64,000 nt of DNA from ZC4RG42 sp003242425. GTDB taxonomy: Bacteria > Pseudomonadota > Gammaproteobacteria > Burkholderiales > SG8-39. Location of the stretch: assembly GCA_937907425.1 (NCBI GenBank), contig CALCIE010000082.1:1-64000 (forward strand). Direction: 5' to 3'. The position numbers and the translations under genes were made by a program. Under the pieces are notes generated by a model that searched no databases, was not told the origin of the DNA, and saw only the letters and a program-made list of their open reading frames with translations. Below are positions 20,343 to 28,528 of the stretch, piece after piece (positions within the stretch are counted from its first letter, which is position 1; each line of letters starts with the position of its first letter).

Positions 20343-21362
20343 ATGGCCACTTATTACGTCGTCACCGGCGCAGCCGGCTTCATCGGTTCCAATCTCGTGC
20401 GGGCGCTCAACGAGCGCGGCATTGACAACATCATCGCGGTTGACAACCTGTCGCGCGCCGACAAGTTCCGCAACCTGGTGAACTGCGAGATCGCCGACTT
20501 CTTCGACAAGGAGGACTTCATCCAGCGGCTGCGGGCCGGCGCCTTCGAAGGCGCCTTCGAGGCGGTGCTGCACCAGGGCGCGTGCTCCGACACCATGGAG
20601 ACCGACGGCCGCTACATGATGGAGAACAACTACCGCTATTCCGTGACGCTGCTCGATTTCTGCCAGGAGGAGGACATCCCGTTCATCTACGCCTCTTCCG
20701 CCTCCGTGTACGGCGCCGGCAAGGTGTTCCGCGAAGCGCGCGAGTTCGAGGCGCCGCTCAACGTCTACGGTTATTCGAAATTCCTGTTCGACCAGGTGGT
20801 ACGGCGGCGGCTGCCCGCTGCCGATTCGCAGATCGTCGGGTTCCGCTATTTCAACGTCTACGGCCCGAACGAGGCGCACAAGGGGCGCATGGCCTCGGTA
20901 GCCTGGCATTTTTACAACCAGTACCGGCAGAACGGCCGGGTGAAGCTGTTCGAGGGCAGCGACGGCTACGGCGACGGCGAGCAGCGGCGCGACTTCGTCT
21001 CGGTCGAGGACGTCGTCAAGGTCAACCTGCATTTCCTCGAGCGGCCGCAGTATTCGGGCATCTACAACGTCGGCACCGGCCGCGCGCAGTCGTTCAACGA
21101 GATGGCGGTGGCGACCATCAACGCCTGCCGGCGCGCCGAGCGCAAGCCGCCGGCCTCATTGGACGAACTCAAGGCACTGGGCGCGATCGAATACATTCCG
21201 TTCCCCGAAGCGCTCAAGGGCAAATACCAGAGCTATACCGAGGCGGACATCACCGCCTTGCGCAATGCCGACTACCAGGCGCCGTTCCTTTCGGTGGCCG
21301 AGGGTGTCGAGCGCTATGTCGACGAACTGATGCGGCGAGAAGGCCATGTACAAAACGATTGA
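20343..21362 (+). CDS. rfaD: ADP-L-glycero-D-manno-heptose-6-epimerase
   Basis: RfaD (HldD) epimerises ADP-D-glycero-D-manno-heptose to the L form used in the LPS core. The 339-residue extended SDR enzyme has the nucleotide motif GAAGFIGSN (about 9-17), the family's HQGACSDTMETDG (about 77-89) and the catalytic YGYSK (about 140). RRDFVSVEDVV follows near 218. It is next to rfaE1 and follows by 44 bp. Its last 17 bases overlap cysM in another frame. Confidence 0.96.
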   Translation: MATYYVVTGAAGFIGSNLVRALNERGIDNIIAVDNLSRADKFRNLVNCEIADFFDKEDFIQRLRAGAFEGAFEAVLHQGACSDTMETDGRYMMENNYRYSVTLLDFCQEEDIPFIYASSASVYGAGKVFREAREFEAPLNVYGYSKFLFDQVVRRRLPAADSQIVGFRYFNVYGPNEAHKGRMASVAWHFYNQYRQNGRVKLFEGSDGYGDGEQRRDFVSVEDVVKVNLHFLERPQYSGIYNVGTGRAQSFNEMAVATINACRRAERKPPASLDELKALGAIEYIPFPEALKGKYQSYTEADITALRNADYQAPFLSVAEGVERYVDELMRREGHVQND

Positions 21363-22233
21363 TGCGACCATCGGCGAAACGCCGCTCGTGCGCCTGCAGC
21401 GCCTGCCGGGCAAGACCAGCAATGTGGTGCTCTGCAAGCTGGAAGGCAACAACCCGGCGGGATCGGTGAAGGACCGGCCGGCGTTTTCGATGATTAAGCG
21501 GGCCGAGGAGCGCGGCGAGATCAAGCCCGGCGACACCCTCATCGAGGCGACCAGCGGCAACACCGGCATCGCGCTCGCCATGGCGGCGGCCATGCTGGGC
21601 TACCGCATGATCCTGATCATGCCCGAACACCTTTCGGTCGAACGCCGCCAGACCATGCGCGCCTTCGGCGCCGAGATCATCCTCACGCCCAAGGCGGGCG
21701 GCATGGAGGCCGCGCGCGACCTCGCGGACAAGATGGTGGCCGAAGGCAAGGGGCGCATGCTCGACCAGTTCGCCAACCCGGACAACCCGCGCGCCCATTA
21801 CGAAGGCACCGCGCCGGAAATCTGGCGCGACACCGAGGGCAAGATCACGCATTTCGTGAGCAGCATGGGCACCACCGGCACCATCGTCGGCTGCTCGCGC
21901 TACTTCAAGGAACGCAATCCGAACATCCAGATCATCGGCTGCCAGCCCGAGGAGGGGTCGCAGATTCCGGGCATCCGCAAATGGCCGGAAGCCTATCTGC
22001 CGAAGATCTACGATCCCTCCTGCGTGGACCGGCTGGAGTACGTCAGCCAGGCCGAAGCCGAGGAGATGGCGCGGCGGCTCGCGCGCGAGGAAGGCATCTT
22101 CGCAGGCATTTCCTCGGGCGGCGCGGTGGCGGTGGCGCTGCGCATCTCCGCGCAGGTGGAGAACGCGGTGATCGTGGCCATCGTCTGCGACCGCGGCGAC
22201 CGTTATCTCTCCACCGGCGTGTTCCCGGAGTGA
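21346..22233 (+). CDS. cysM: cysteine synthase B
   Basis: CysM is an O-acetylserine (thiol) lyase that forms cysteine from sulfide or thiosulfate. The 295-residue PLP enzyme has the Schiff-base lysine in NPAGSVKDRPA (about residues 36-46). The substrate loop EATSGNTGIALA lies at about 66-77, and SSGGAVAVAL is near the C-terminus. The length and the SVKDRPA form are those of CysM rather than CysK. Its ATG lies inside the end of rfaD, so expression is tied to the LPS genes although the function is unrelated. Confidence 0.94.
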   Translation: MYKTIDATIGETPLVRLQRLPGKTSNVVLCKLEGNNPAGSVKDRPAFSMIKRAEERGEIKPGDTLIEATSGNTGIALAMAAAMLGYRMILIMPEHLSVERRQTMRAFGAEIILTPKAGGMEAARDLADKMVAEGKGRMLDQFANPDNPRAHYEGTAPEIWRDTEGKITHFVSSMGTTGTIVGCSRYFKERNPNIQIIGCQPEEGSQIPGIRKWPEAYLPKIYDPSCVDRLEYVSQAEAEEMARRLAREEGIFAGISSGGAVAVALRISAQVENAVIVAIVCDRGDRYLSTGVFPE

Positions 22234-22235
22234 GG

Positions 22236-23024
22236 ATGGCGGCGACGCTGGTCTTCGACATCGAAACGGTGCCCGACGTCGCGGGTTACCGCCTGCTCTA
22301 CGACATCGATCCCGAACTGCCGGACGCCGAGGTGGCGGAACTCGCCTTCCAGCGCCGGCGTGCGCAGAACGGTTCCGATTTCCTGCCCCTGCATCTGCAG
22401 CGCGTGGTGGCGATCGCCTGTGTGCTGCGCGACAACGACAGTCTGAAGGTCTGGTCGCTCGGCACGCCGGAGGATTCGGAGGCGGCGCTGCTGCAGCGCT
22501 TCTTCGACGGCATCGAGAAGTACACGCCCCAGCTCGTCTCCTGGAACGGCGCCGGCTTCGACATGCCGGTGATGCATTACCGCAGCCTGCTGCACGGCGT
22601 GGTGGCGGGGCGCTACTGGGATTGCGGCGAAGGCGATTATCCCGACAGCCGCGATTTCAAGTGGAACAACTACATCAACCGCTACCACACCCGGCACCTG
22701 GATCTCATGGACCTGCTGGCGCTCTACCAGCCGCGCGCCAACGCGCCGCTGGATCAACTGGCGAAGCTGATGGGGTTCCCGGGCAAGCTGGGGATGGACG
22801 GCTCGCAGGTGTGGCAGGCCTACTGCGAGGGCCGCATCGACGAGATCCGCAACTACTGCGAAACGGATGTCGTCAACACCTGGCTCGTCTATCTCCGTTT
22901 CGAGCTGATGCGGGGCAGCATCGACCGCGCGCGTTACGAACGCGAGGTGGAACTGGTGCGCGCGACCCTGGCTAAAATCGACGCCCCGCATTGGCGCCAA
23001 TTCCTCGCCGAATGGCGCGCCTGA
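22236..23024 (+). CDS. PolB-like predicted 3'-5' exonuclease
   Basis: This 262-residue protein belongs to the DnaQ-like superfamily related to the DNA polymerase B proofreading domain. The exonuclease motifs are DIETVPD (residues 7-13, Exo I), SWNGAGFDMPVM (about 97-108, Exo II) and YCETDVVNTWLVY (about 206-218, Exo III). The Asp and Glu metal ligands are all present. No polymerase domain is attached. The ATG follows the cysM stop after two bases. Cellular role is not established; a stand-alone nuclease in nucleic-acid processing or repair is the likely job. Confidence 0.85.
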   Translation: MAATLVFDIETVPDVAGYRLLYDIDPELPDAEVAELAFQRRRAQNGSDFLPLHLQRVVAIACVLRDNDSLKVWSLGTPEDSEAALLQRFFDGIEKYTPQLVSWNGAGFDMPVMHYRSLLHGVVAGRYWDCGEGDYPDSRDFKWNNYINRYHTRHLDLMDLLALYQPRANAPLDQLAKLMGFPGKLGMDGSQVWQAYCEGRIDEIRNYCETDVVNTWLVYLRFELMRGSIDRARYEREVELVRATLAKIDAPHWRQFLAEWRA

Positions 23025-23058
23025 AGCGCGCCGCTTTTTTTCACACTCAGGTTGTCCA

Positions 23059-24348
23059 TTGCCGTACGCAGTCGTCGAATCGCTTGATCGGGAAGGCCGC
23101 GGCGTCGCGCACGTCGACGGCAAAGCCGTGTTCATCGAAGGCGCGTTGCCGGGCGAGCACGTCGAATACGAATCCTATCGGCGCAAGCCCACCTACGAGC
23201 TTGCGCAGGTCGTCACGGTGCTGCGCGAAAGCGCGGGCCGCGTACGGCCGAGATGCCCGCATTTCGGCGTCTGCGGCGGCTGCGCCATGCAGCACGCGGA
23301 GCCGCGCATGCAGGTGGCCGCCAAGCAGCGGGTGCTGGAAGACGCCTTCGAGCACATCGGCAAGGTGCGGCCGGAGCGCATGCTGTCGCCGGTGTACGGG
23401 CAGCCCTGGGGTTACCGGCACCGCGCGCGTCTGTCCGCGCGTCTCGTGCCCAAGAAGGGCGGCGTGCTGGTGGGCTTCCACGAGCGCCGCAGCAGCTACG
23501 TCGCCGACATGCACGACTGCTTCGTGCTGCCGCCGCATGTGGCGGCGCTCATCGATCCCTTGAGGGAGCTCGTCGGGCGGCTCACCATCGTCGATCGCAT
23601 GCCGCAGATCGAGGTGTCGGTAGGCGAGGCGGTGACGGTGCTGGTCTTCCGCATCCTCGAACCGCTCGCGCCGGAGGACGAGGACCTGCTGAAGGCTTTC
23701 GCCGACCGCCACGGCGTACAGATCTGGCTGCAGCCCAAGGGGCCGGACTCGGCGGCGCCTTACTATCCGCTCGACGCGGCGCCGCTCTATTACGCGCTGC
23801 CCGAGTTCGGCGTGCGGATCCATTTCCTGCCCACCGACTTCACCCAGGTCAACCACGCCATCAACACGGTGCTGGTACGTCGCGCCCTGCGGCTGCTCGA
23901 TCCGCAGCCGGGTGAACGCGTGCTCGATCTCTTCTGCGGGCTGGGCAATTTCACCCTGCCGATCGCGACCTCGGGCGCGGCGGTGACGGGCTACGAAGGC
24001 AACCCAGGGCTGGTGGCACGGGCGCAGCGCAATGCCGAACTGAACGGCCTGCGGGCGCGCTTCGAGGCGGCGAACCTGTTCGAGGAAACCACCTGCCGCC
24101 GCCTGCCTCTGGCAGCAGCGGACAAGCTGCTCATCGACCCGCCGCGCGAAGGCGCGATCGAAGTCGTGAAGGCGCTCGGCGACGACGCGCCCCGACGCAT
24201 CGTGTACGTCTCCTGCGACCCGGCGACACTGGCGCGCGACGCCGCCGTTCTGGTCCACACCAAGGGCTATGCGCTGAAGGCGGCGGGCGTGGTGAACATG
24301 TTCCCGCACACGGCGCACGTCGAGTCGATCGCGCTCTTCGAGCGCTGA
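23059..24348 (+). CDS. rlmD: 23S rRNA (uracil-1939-C5)-methyltransferase
   Basis: RlmD methylates U1939 of 23S rRNA with S-adenosylmethionine. The 429-residue protein has an N-terminal TRAM domain (about 1-55). An iron-sulfur cysteine set comes next, seen in CPHFGVCGGCAMQH (about 72-85). The methyltransferase domain follows with VLDLFCGLGNFTLP (about 292-305) and the catalytic SCDPATLARD (about 388-397). The start is TTG; no upstream ATG is in frame and the sequence fits the family from MPYAVVESLDREGRG onward. A palindromic terminator follows. Confidence 0.94.
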   Translation: MPYAVVESLDREGRGVAHVDGKAVFIEGALPGEHVEYESYRRKPTYELAQVVTVLRESAGRVRPRCPHFGVCGGCAMQHAEPRMQVAAKQRVLEDAFEHIGKVRPERMLSPVYGQPWGYRHRARLSARLVPKKGGVLVGFHERRSSYVADMHDCFVLPPHVAALIDPLRELVGRLTIVDRMPQIEVSVGEAVTVLVFRILEPLAPEDEDLLKAFADRHGVQIWLQPKGPDSAAPYYPLDAAPLYYALPEFGVRIHFLPTDFTQVNHAINTVLVRRALRLLDPQPGERVLDLFCGLGNFTLPIATSGAAVTGYEGNPGLVARAQRNAELNGLRARFEAANLFEETTCRRLPLAAADKLLIDPPREGAIEVVKALGDDAPRRIVYVSCDPATLARDAAVLVHTKGYALKAAGVVNMFPHTAHVESIALFER

Positions 24349-24364
24349 CTTCCGCGCGCAAAAG

Positions 24365-24391
24365 AAAAAGGGCCGCAACTTGCGGCCCTTT
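24365..24391. terminator. bidirectional terminator between rlmD and the BAX-inhibitor gene
   Basis: An 11-bp perfect stem (AAAGGGCCGCA/TGCGGCCCTTT) with a 3-nt loop carries A-rich flank on the left and T-rich on the right, so it can end transcription from both converging genes. Confidence 0.88.
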
Positions 24392-24411
24392 CCGTATCGG
24401 CGGATGCGGAC

Positions 24412-25113
24412 TTAGTCGCGCTCGCCCGCCAGCGCCATCAGCAGATGGAGCAGGTTGGCGAAGATGTTGAACAGGCTGAGATAGACGCCCGTGGTCGCCA
24501 TGATGTAGTTGGTCTCGCCGCCGCGGATGATGCGCTGCAGGTCGTAGAGCAGGAACAGCGAGAACACCACGATCACCAGCGTGGAGATCGTCAGCGCCAG
24601 CGCCGGGATCTGCAGGAACATGTTGGCGAACATGGCGATGAGCAGCGCGATCATGCCGACGAACAGGAACTTGCCCATCCCGCTGAAGTCGCGCTTGGTG
24701 GTCGCGGCGATCGTTCCCATGGCGAAAAAGATCACGCCGGTGCCGACCGCGGCATAGCCGACCAGTTGCATGCCGTTGCTGAGCGAGAGCGCCACGTTCA
24801 ACAGCGGGCCGAGCCACCAGCCGAGCACGCCGGTCATCAACAGCAGCAGGGCGACGCCGACCCAGCTGTTGCGGTTGGCGGCGATGGCGTATTGGAGGCC
24901 GATCACGACCGCCAGGGCGACGATCGAGCTGATGAACGGGCTCGCCATGACGATACCCGCGGTCTGCATGCCGATCATCGCCCCGATGAAGGTGGGCACC
25001 ATGGTCAGTGCGAGCAGCATGTAGGTGTTGCGCAGGACGCGATTCTGGGCGGCGACCTGGCCGGCGCTGCGGCCGAAGGTGTTCGTCTGAACCGGTTGCG
25101 GGTTGAGTTGCAT
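24412..25113 (-). CDS. BAX-inhibitor-1/YccA-family membrane protein
   Basis: This 233-residue integral membrane protein of the TMBIM/BI-1 family has seven hydrophobic segments spread from about residue 25 to 230. It ends in the family's LFNIFANLLHLLMALAGERD region. Bacterial members include YbhL and YccA; one is a pH-gated calcium leak channel and YccA interacts with FtsH, but the role here is unknown. The start MQLNPQPVQTN is preceded by AGGAG eight bases upstream, which decides against a longer frame. It is a single-gene unit converging on rlmD. Confidence 0.92.
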   Translation of the reverse strand: MQLNPQPVQTNTFGRSAGQVAAQNRVLRNTYMLLALTMVPTFIGAMIGMQTAGIVMASPFISSIVALAVVIGLQYAIAANRNSWVGVALLLLMTGVLGWWLGPLLNVALSLSNGMQLVGYAAVGTGVIFFAMGTIAATTKRDFSGMGKFLFVGMIALLIAMFANMFLQIPALALTISTLVIVVFSLFLLYDLQRIIRGGETNYIMATTGVYLSLFNIFANLLHLLMALAGERD

Positions 25114-25410
25114 GTGCTTGGTTCTCCTGTGATGTCCTTGACGGGACCGTAACTTAGATCGGGCCCCGTGCGCAAGGTTCAAGAAGCCTCAGGTCGGCGG
25201 CTGCATATTTTTCGGAAGGCGCGCATAGTGGGGGCTCGGCTGTTAATCATAAGACATTGATAAAAAACAATTTTTATCCCTGAGCCGGTGTTGCCGCAAA
25301 CAGGGAGCGAATTCCTACCCCACGGGACCTTCTTACCGGCACGGCATGAGCACGCGCCGGAACAGGCTACGTCCGGAGATGGCTTGCGAGCCGCGGATTC
25401 TTTTGGAGTT
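25114..25410. other. intergenic region with AT-rich patch
   Basis: About 300 bp without a convincing gene. Around 25240-25282 there is a markedly AT-rich stretch in otherwise GC-rich DNA, a plausible upstream element for the minus-strand membrane-protein gene. I see no clean -35/-10 pair and no terminator for the tRNA-Ser gene. Confidence 0.5.
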
Positions 25411-25498
25411 TGGCGGAAGCGGTGGGATTCGAACCCACGAACGGTTGTCCGTTGCCGGTTTTCAAGACCGGTGCCTTAAACCACTCGGCCACGCTTCC
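25411..25498 (-). tRNA. tRNA-Ser (anticodon TGA)
   Basis: On the minus strand the acceptor GGAAGCG pairs with CGCTTCC, followed by discriminator G and an encoded CCA. The anticodon loop CTTGAAA gives TGA, reading UCA codons. A long variable arm typical of class II serine tRNAs and the GGTTCGAATCC T-loop are present. Confidence 0.97.
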
Positions 25499-25516
25499 GG
25501 TGAGGCAGCAGACGCT

Positions 25517-25831
25517 TCAGCCCTTCTCGGCACCGTCCTCCTTGCGGCGCTTCGACTTGATGGCTTTGCGCAGGTTGCGATAGAGGTCGGGATGTTCGGC
25601 CTTCAGGTATTCGATGATCTCGAAATCCTCTTTTTTCACCTTGCTCAGGTCGATCTTCTCCACGTGGACCAGGCGCAACAGCTCGCGCACGGGCTTGGGC
25701 ATGGAGCGCCCGCTCTCGTAGCGCGACCCCCCGCTTTGCGTCACCCCGATCTTGGTCCAGAACTCCTGCTGGTTCATGCCGAGTTTCTGGCGGAGTTCGC
25801 GCGGGTTTATGGTGAAATTGAAGAGCTTCAT
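25517..25831 (-). CDS. small helix-turn-helix (Xre-type) DNA-binding protein
   Basis: This 104-residue basic protein has a Cro/C1-type helix-turn-helix at about residues 11-50 (LRQKLGMNQQEFWTKIG...RYESGRSMPKPV). A Lys/Glu-rich C-terminus follows and ends in a strongly basic tail (KSKRRKEDG). The start MKLFNFTINPRELR was chosen because it has GGAG and AGAAGG immediately upstream; further ATG codons lie 18 and 60 bases earlier. It sits between tRNA-Ser and lysC, divergent from lysC. I recognise the fold but not a regulon; it may repress its own promoter or lysC. Confidence 0.8.
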   Translation of the reverse strand: MKLFNFTINPRELRQKLGMNQQEFWTKIGVTQSGGSRYESGRSMPKPVRELLRLVHVEKIDLSKVKKEDFEIIEYLKAEHPDLYRNLRKAIKSKRRKEDGAEKG

Positions 25832-25948
25832 CCTTCTTTTCTCCAGGCGCATTCTGTCGAGCGCGTGACACAATCCTAGCACAGCGCCCAAGGCTGAAAC
25901 GGGGCCTATTTCGCACTCTTTCGCGGCACTGCGGGGGGCGAAGGCTCT

Positions 25949-25976
25949 TCGTCAAACGCCGGGATTCGTCTAAAAT
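25949..25976 (+). promoter_or_regulatory. candidate lysC promoter
   Basis: TAAAAT at 25971-25976 is a good -10, with TCGTCA at 25949-25954 as a moderate -35 at 16-bp spacing. Transcription would start about 16 bases before the ATG, so little leader is available and no lysine riboswitch is seen. Confidence 0.45.
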
Positions 25977-25998
25977 CGGGCCTTTTTCCGGACTCCGT

Positions 25999-27228
25999 AT
26001 GGCACTGATCGTCCAGAAATTCGGCGGCACCTCGGTAGGCAGCGTCGAGCGCATCAAGGCCGTCGCACAACGCGTCGCCCGTTGGAAGAAGATGGGCCAT
26101 GACATCGTCGTGGTGCCCTCCGCCATGGCGGGCGAAACCAATCGCCTGATCGCCCTGGCCAAGGAGATCCAGGCCAACCCCGACCCCCGCGAGTTGGACG
26201 TGGTGGCGTCCACCGGCGAACAGGTCACCATCGGCCTGCTGTCGATGGCCCTGATGGAACTGGGCCTCAAGGCCAAGAGCTACACCGGCGCGCAGGTCAG
26301 GGTCCTGACCGACAGCGCCTTTACCAAGGCGCGCATCCTGTCGATCGACGAGGAGCGGCTGCGTGCCGACCTGGCGCAGGGCATCATTCCCGTGGTGGCC
26401 GGTTTCCAGGGGGTGGACGCGCAGGGCAACATCACCACGCTGGGCCGCGGCGGTTCCGACACCTCGGCGGTGGCGCTGGCCGCGGCACTGAAGGCGGACG
26501 AGTGCCAGATCTACACGGACGTCGACGGTGTCTACACCACCGACCCGCGGATCGTGCCGGAAGCCCGCCGCCTGAAGACGATCACCTTCGAAGAGATGCT
26601 CGAAATGGCAAGCCTTGGTTCCAAGGTCTTGCAGATCCGGTCGGTGGAGTTCGCGGGCAAGTACAAAGTGCGGCTGCGCGTGCTGTCCAGCTTCCAGGAC
26701 GAAGGCGAAGGCACCCTGATTACTTTCGAGGAAGACGAGAAGATGGAGAAGGCTGTCATTTCCGGGATCGCGTTCAACCGCGACGAGGCCAAGATCACTG
26801 TGACGGGGGTGCCGGACCGCCCGGGTATCGCCTATGCGATCCTCGGCCCGATCGCCGACGCCAACATCGACGTCGACATGATCATCCAGACCGCCAGCGT
26901 CGACGGCAAGACCGACTTCTCGTTCACGGTGCACCGCAACGATTTCGCCAAGGCGATGGAAATCGCCCGGAAGGTGCAGGCGCACATCGGCGCGAAGGAC
27001 ATTGTCGGCGACGACAAGGTCTGCAAGGTCTCGGTGGTCGGCGTGGGCATGCGTTCGCACGTCGGCATCGCCAGCAAGATGTTCCGCACGCTGGCCGAGG
27101 AAGGGATCAACATCCAGATGATCTCGACCTCCGAGATCAAGATCTCGGTCGTCGTCGACGAAAAATACCTGGAGCTCGCGGTGCGCGTGCTCCACAAGGC
27201 CTTCGGCCTCGAAGAAGAGACGGCCTGA
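25999..27228 (+). CDS. lysC: aspartate kinase
   Basis: LysC phosphorylates aspartate, the entry to lysine, threonine, methionine and diaminopimelate. The 409-residue monofunctional kinase opens with KFGGTSVGS at residues 7-15 and has RGGSDTSAVALA near 152 and the DVDGVYTTDPR block near 174. Two ACT domains occupy about 265-405, so feedback control by lysine and/or threonine is expected. No homoserine dehydrogenase domain is attached. An internal start for a separate beta subunit, as in Corynebacterium, cannot be judged here. Confidence 0.96.
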   Translation: MALIVQKFGGTSVGSVERIKAVAQRVARWKKMGHDIVVVPSAMAGETNRLIALAKEIQANPDPRELDVVASTGEQVTIGLLSMALMELGLKAKSYTGAQVRVLTDSAFTKARILSIDEERLRADLAQGIIPVVAGFQGVDAQGNITTLGRGGSDTSAVALAAALKADECQIYTDVDGVYTTDPRIVPEARRLKTITFEEMLEMASLGSKVLQIRSVEFAGKYKVRLRVLSSFQDEGEGTLITFEEDEKMEKAVISGIAFNRDEAKITVTGVPDRPGIAYAILGPIADANIDVDMIIQTASVDGKTDFSFTVHRNDFAKAMEIARKVQAHIGAKDIVGDDKVCKVSVVGVGMRSHVGIASKMFRTLAEEGINIQMISTSEIKISVVVDEKYLELAVRVLHKAFGLEEETA

Positions 27229-27258
27229 GGGAATGCATATGCCGCCCGCAATGCGGTT

Positions 27259-27287
27259 TGACCCGAAGGGACTGACCGCGTAACATC
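27259..27287 (+). promoter_or_regulatory. promoter of tRNA-Ser(GCT)
   Basis: TTGACC at 27259-27264 and TAACAT at 27282-27287 are 17 bp apart. The predicted start is about 10 bases before the tRNA, as expected for a stable-RNA gene. Confidence 0.65.
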
Positions 27288-27304
27288 GGCGGCCTCACGA
27301 TCAC

Positions 27305-27398
27305 GGAGAGTTGGCCGAGAGGTCGAAGGCGCTCCCCTGCTAAGGGAGTATACGGACTAAAATCCGTATCGAGGGTTCGAATCCCTCACTCTCCGCCA
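27305..27398 (+). tRNA. tRNA-Ser (anticodon GCT)
   Basis: Acceptor GGAGAGT pairs with ACTCTCC, then G and encoded CCA. The anticodon loop CTGCTAA gives GCT for AGC/AGU. A long class II variable arm (TACGGACTAAAATCCGTA) supports serine. Confidence 0.97.
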
Positions 27399-27407
27399 GA
27401 ATGCAAG

Positions 27408-27440
27408 GAAGCCCGCTCGACGCGGGCTTCTTCGTTTTCC
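27408..27440 (+). terminator. Rho-independent terminator after tRNA-Ser(GCT)
   Basis: A 9-bp stem GAAGCCCGC/GCGGGCTTC with a 5-nt loop is followed by TTCGTTTTCC. It lies ten bases after the tRNA and just beyond the converging mnhG stop. Confidence 0.8.
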
Positions 27441-27450
27441 GTCCCCGGTT

Positions 27451-27762
27451 TCACTTCCCGAGCTGATCGCGGAACACGGCCGCGCGCACGATCAGCAGCA
27501 AGGTGATGGGCGTTGTCACCGTGACGAATATCGCGATCAGGATCTCGTGCAGCACCGGCCGGGCTTCGGTGATGCTGAAGTAGATCATCGACGCCAGCAC
27601 GATGTTCAGCGTGCCGAGCGTGGTGCCGAGCGTGGGCGCATGCACGCGGTCGTAGAACTTGCGCAGCCGCACCAGTCCCAGCGAGCCGATGAAGGTGATG
27701 CCGGCGCCCAGCAGCAACAGCAGGGCGGTGAGCCAGGCGGCCCAGTCGGGAAGCGCGTTCAT
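27451..27762 (-). CDS. mnhG: cation/proton antiporter subunit G
   Basis: MnhG (MrpG/PhaG) is a small membrane subunit of the multi-component Mrp Na+/H+ or K+/H+ antiporter. The 103-residue product has three hydrophobic segments (about 8-28, 45-63, 70-92). It also has the family's IGSLGLVRLRKFYDRVHAPT at about 25-44. It is the last gene of the operon and its start overlaps the mnhF stop by four bases. Confidence 0.92.
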   Translation of the reverse strand: MNALPDWAAWLTALLLLLGAGITFIGSLGLVRLRKFYDRVHAPTLGTTLGTLNIVLASMIYFSITEARPVLHEILIAIFVTVTTPITLLLIVRAAVFRDQLGK

Positions 27763-28040
27763 TCGATCACCTCGCCGCGCATGAGGAATTTCGCCAGCGC
27801 CACGGTGGCGACGAAACCGAGCAGCGCGATCGCCAGCGCCGCCTCGAAGTAGAGCGAACTGCCCGTCCGGATGCCGAAGGTGAGGAGCAGCAGCATGGCG
27901 TTCACGTACAGCGTGTCCAGGCCGATCACCCGGTCCTGCGCCCGCGGCCCTCTGGCCAGCCGGAACACCGCGCAGACCATCGCCAGCGCGAGCAGCACTT
28001 GCGCGGCGACGAGGGCCCAGTCCAATACCGTCGCACTCAT
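27759..28040 (-). CDS. mnhF: cation/proton antiporter subunit F
   Basis: MnhF is a three-helix membrane subunit of the Mrp complex. The 93-residue protein has helices at about 7-27, 42-58 and 64-84. RGPRAQDRVIGLDTLYVNAM is the family signature in the first loop, with the conserved Asp residues present. It overlaps mnhE upstream and mnhG downstream by four bases each, so all three are translated as a coupled set. Confidence 0.92.
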   Translation of the reverse strand: MSATVLDWALVAAQVLLALAMVCAVFRLARGPRAQDRVIGLDTLYVNAMLLLLTFGIRTGSSLYFEAALAIALLGFVATVALAKFLMRGEVIE

Positions 28041-28528
28041 TCGAAAATCTCCAGCAACAGGCTCTCGTAGCGTTCCTTGATGCGGCGCACCCACGCCGCT
28101 TTGTCGATCAGATCGAGCACGTGCATGCGCATGACGCCGGTGGCCGTGTCGTAATCCGTCCACAGCGTGCCGGGCGTGGACGTGATGATGATCGCCAGCA
28201 ACGCGAGCCCGTAGCGGCTGCGCAATTCGAGCGGAATGTCGACGAACCCGGAAGTCGCTCCACGCAGATTGGGATGCAGCACGATCATGGCGACGGCGTT
28301 GTTCGAGCGCACCACGTCTTCGAACCACAGCCACAGGAGCTTGAGGATGGCGCGTACGCGCCGGAACTTCGCCCGGGGCAGTTCCAGCGCCGTCATGGCG
28401 ATGGGGCCGAGAATGCCGATCAGCGCGCCGGCGAAGAGGTGGCCGGGCGATACGCTCTGGTTGAGCAGCAGCCATATCGCGAACAGCGCCACGCTGAAGA
28501 GCGGGAAGGGGAAGATGCGCCGCATCAT
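28037..28528 (-). CDS. mnhE: cation/proton antiporter subunit E
   Basis: MnhE is a membrane subunit of the Mrp antiporter. The 163-residue product has two hydrophobic segments near the N-terminus (about 6-45) and another at about 98-115, with TPGTLW in the conserved soluble-edge motif. Two consecutive ATG codons can serve as start; the first overlaps the mnhD stop. Confidence 0.9.
   Translation of the reverse strand: MMRRIFPFPLFSVALFAIWLLLNQSVSPGHLFAGALIGILGPIAMTALELPRAKFRRVRAILKLLWLWFEDVVRSNNAVAMIVLHPNLRGATSGFVDIPLELRSRYGLALLAIIITSTPGTLWTDYDTATGVMRMHVLDLIDKAAWVRRIKERYESLLLEIFE

Noticed and set aside
25999..27228. Lysine riboswitch before lysC
   Set aside because: The predicted leader is only about 16 nt and no riboswitch-like folding precedes the ATG.
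25411..27398. Genomic island using tRNA-Ser as attachment site
   Set aside because: No integrase, no repeat of the tRNA 3' end, and the genes between are core functions.
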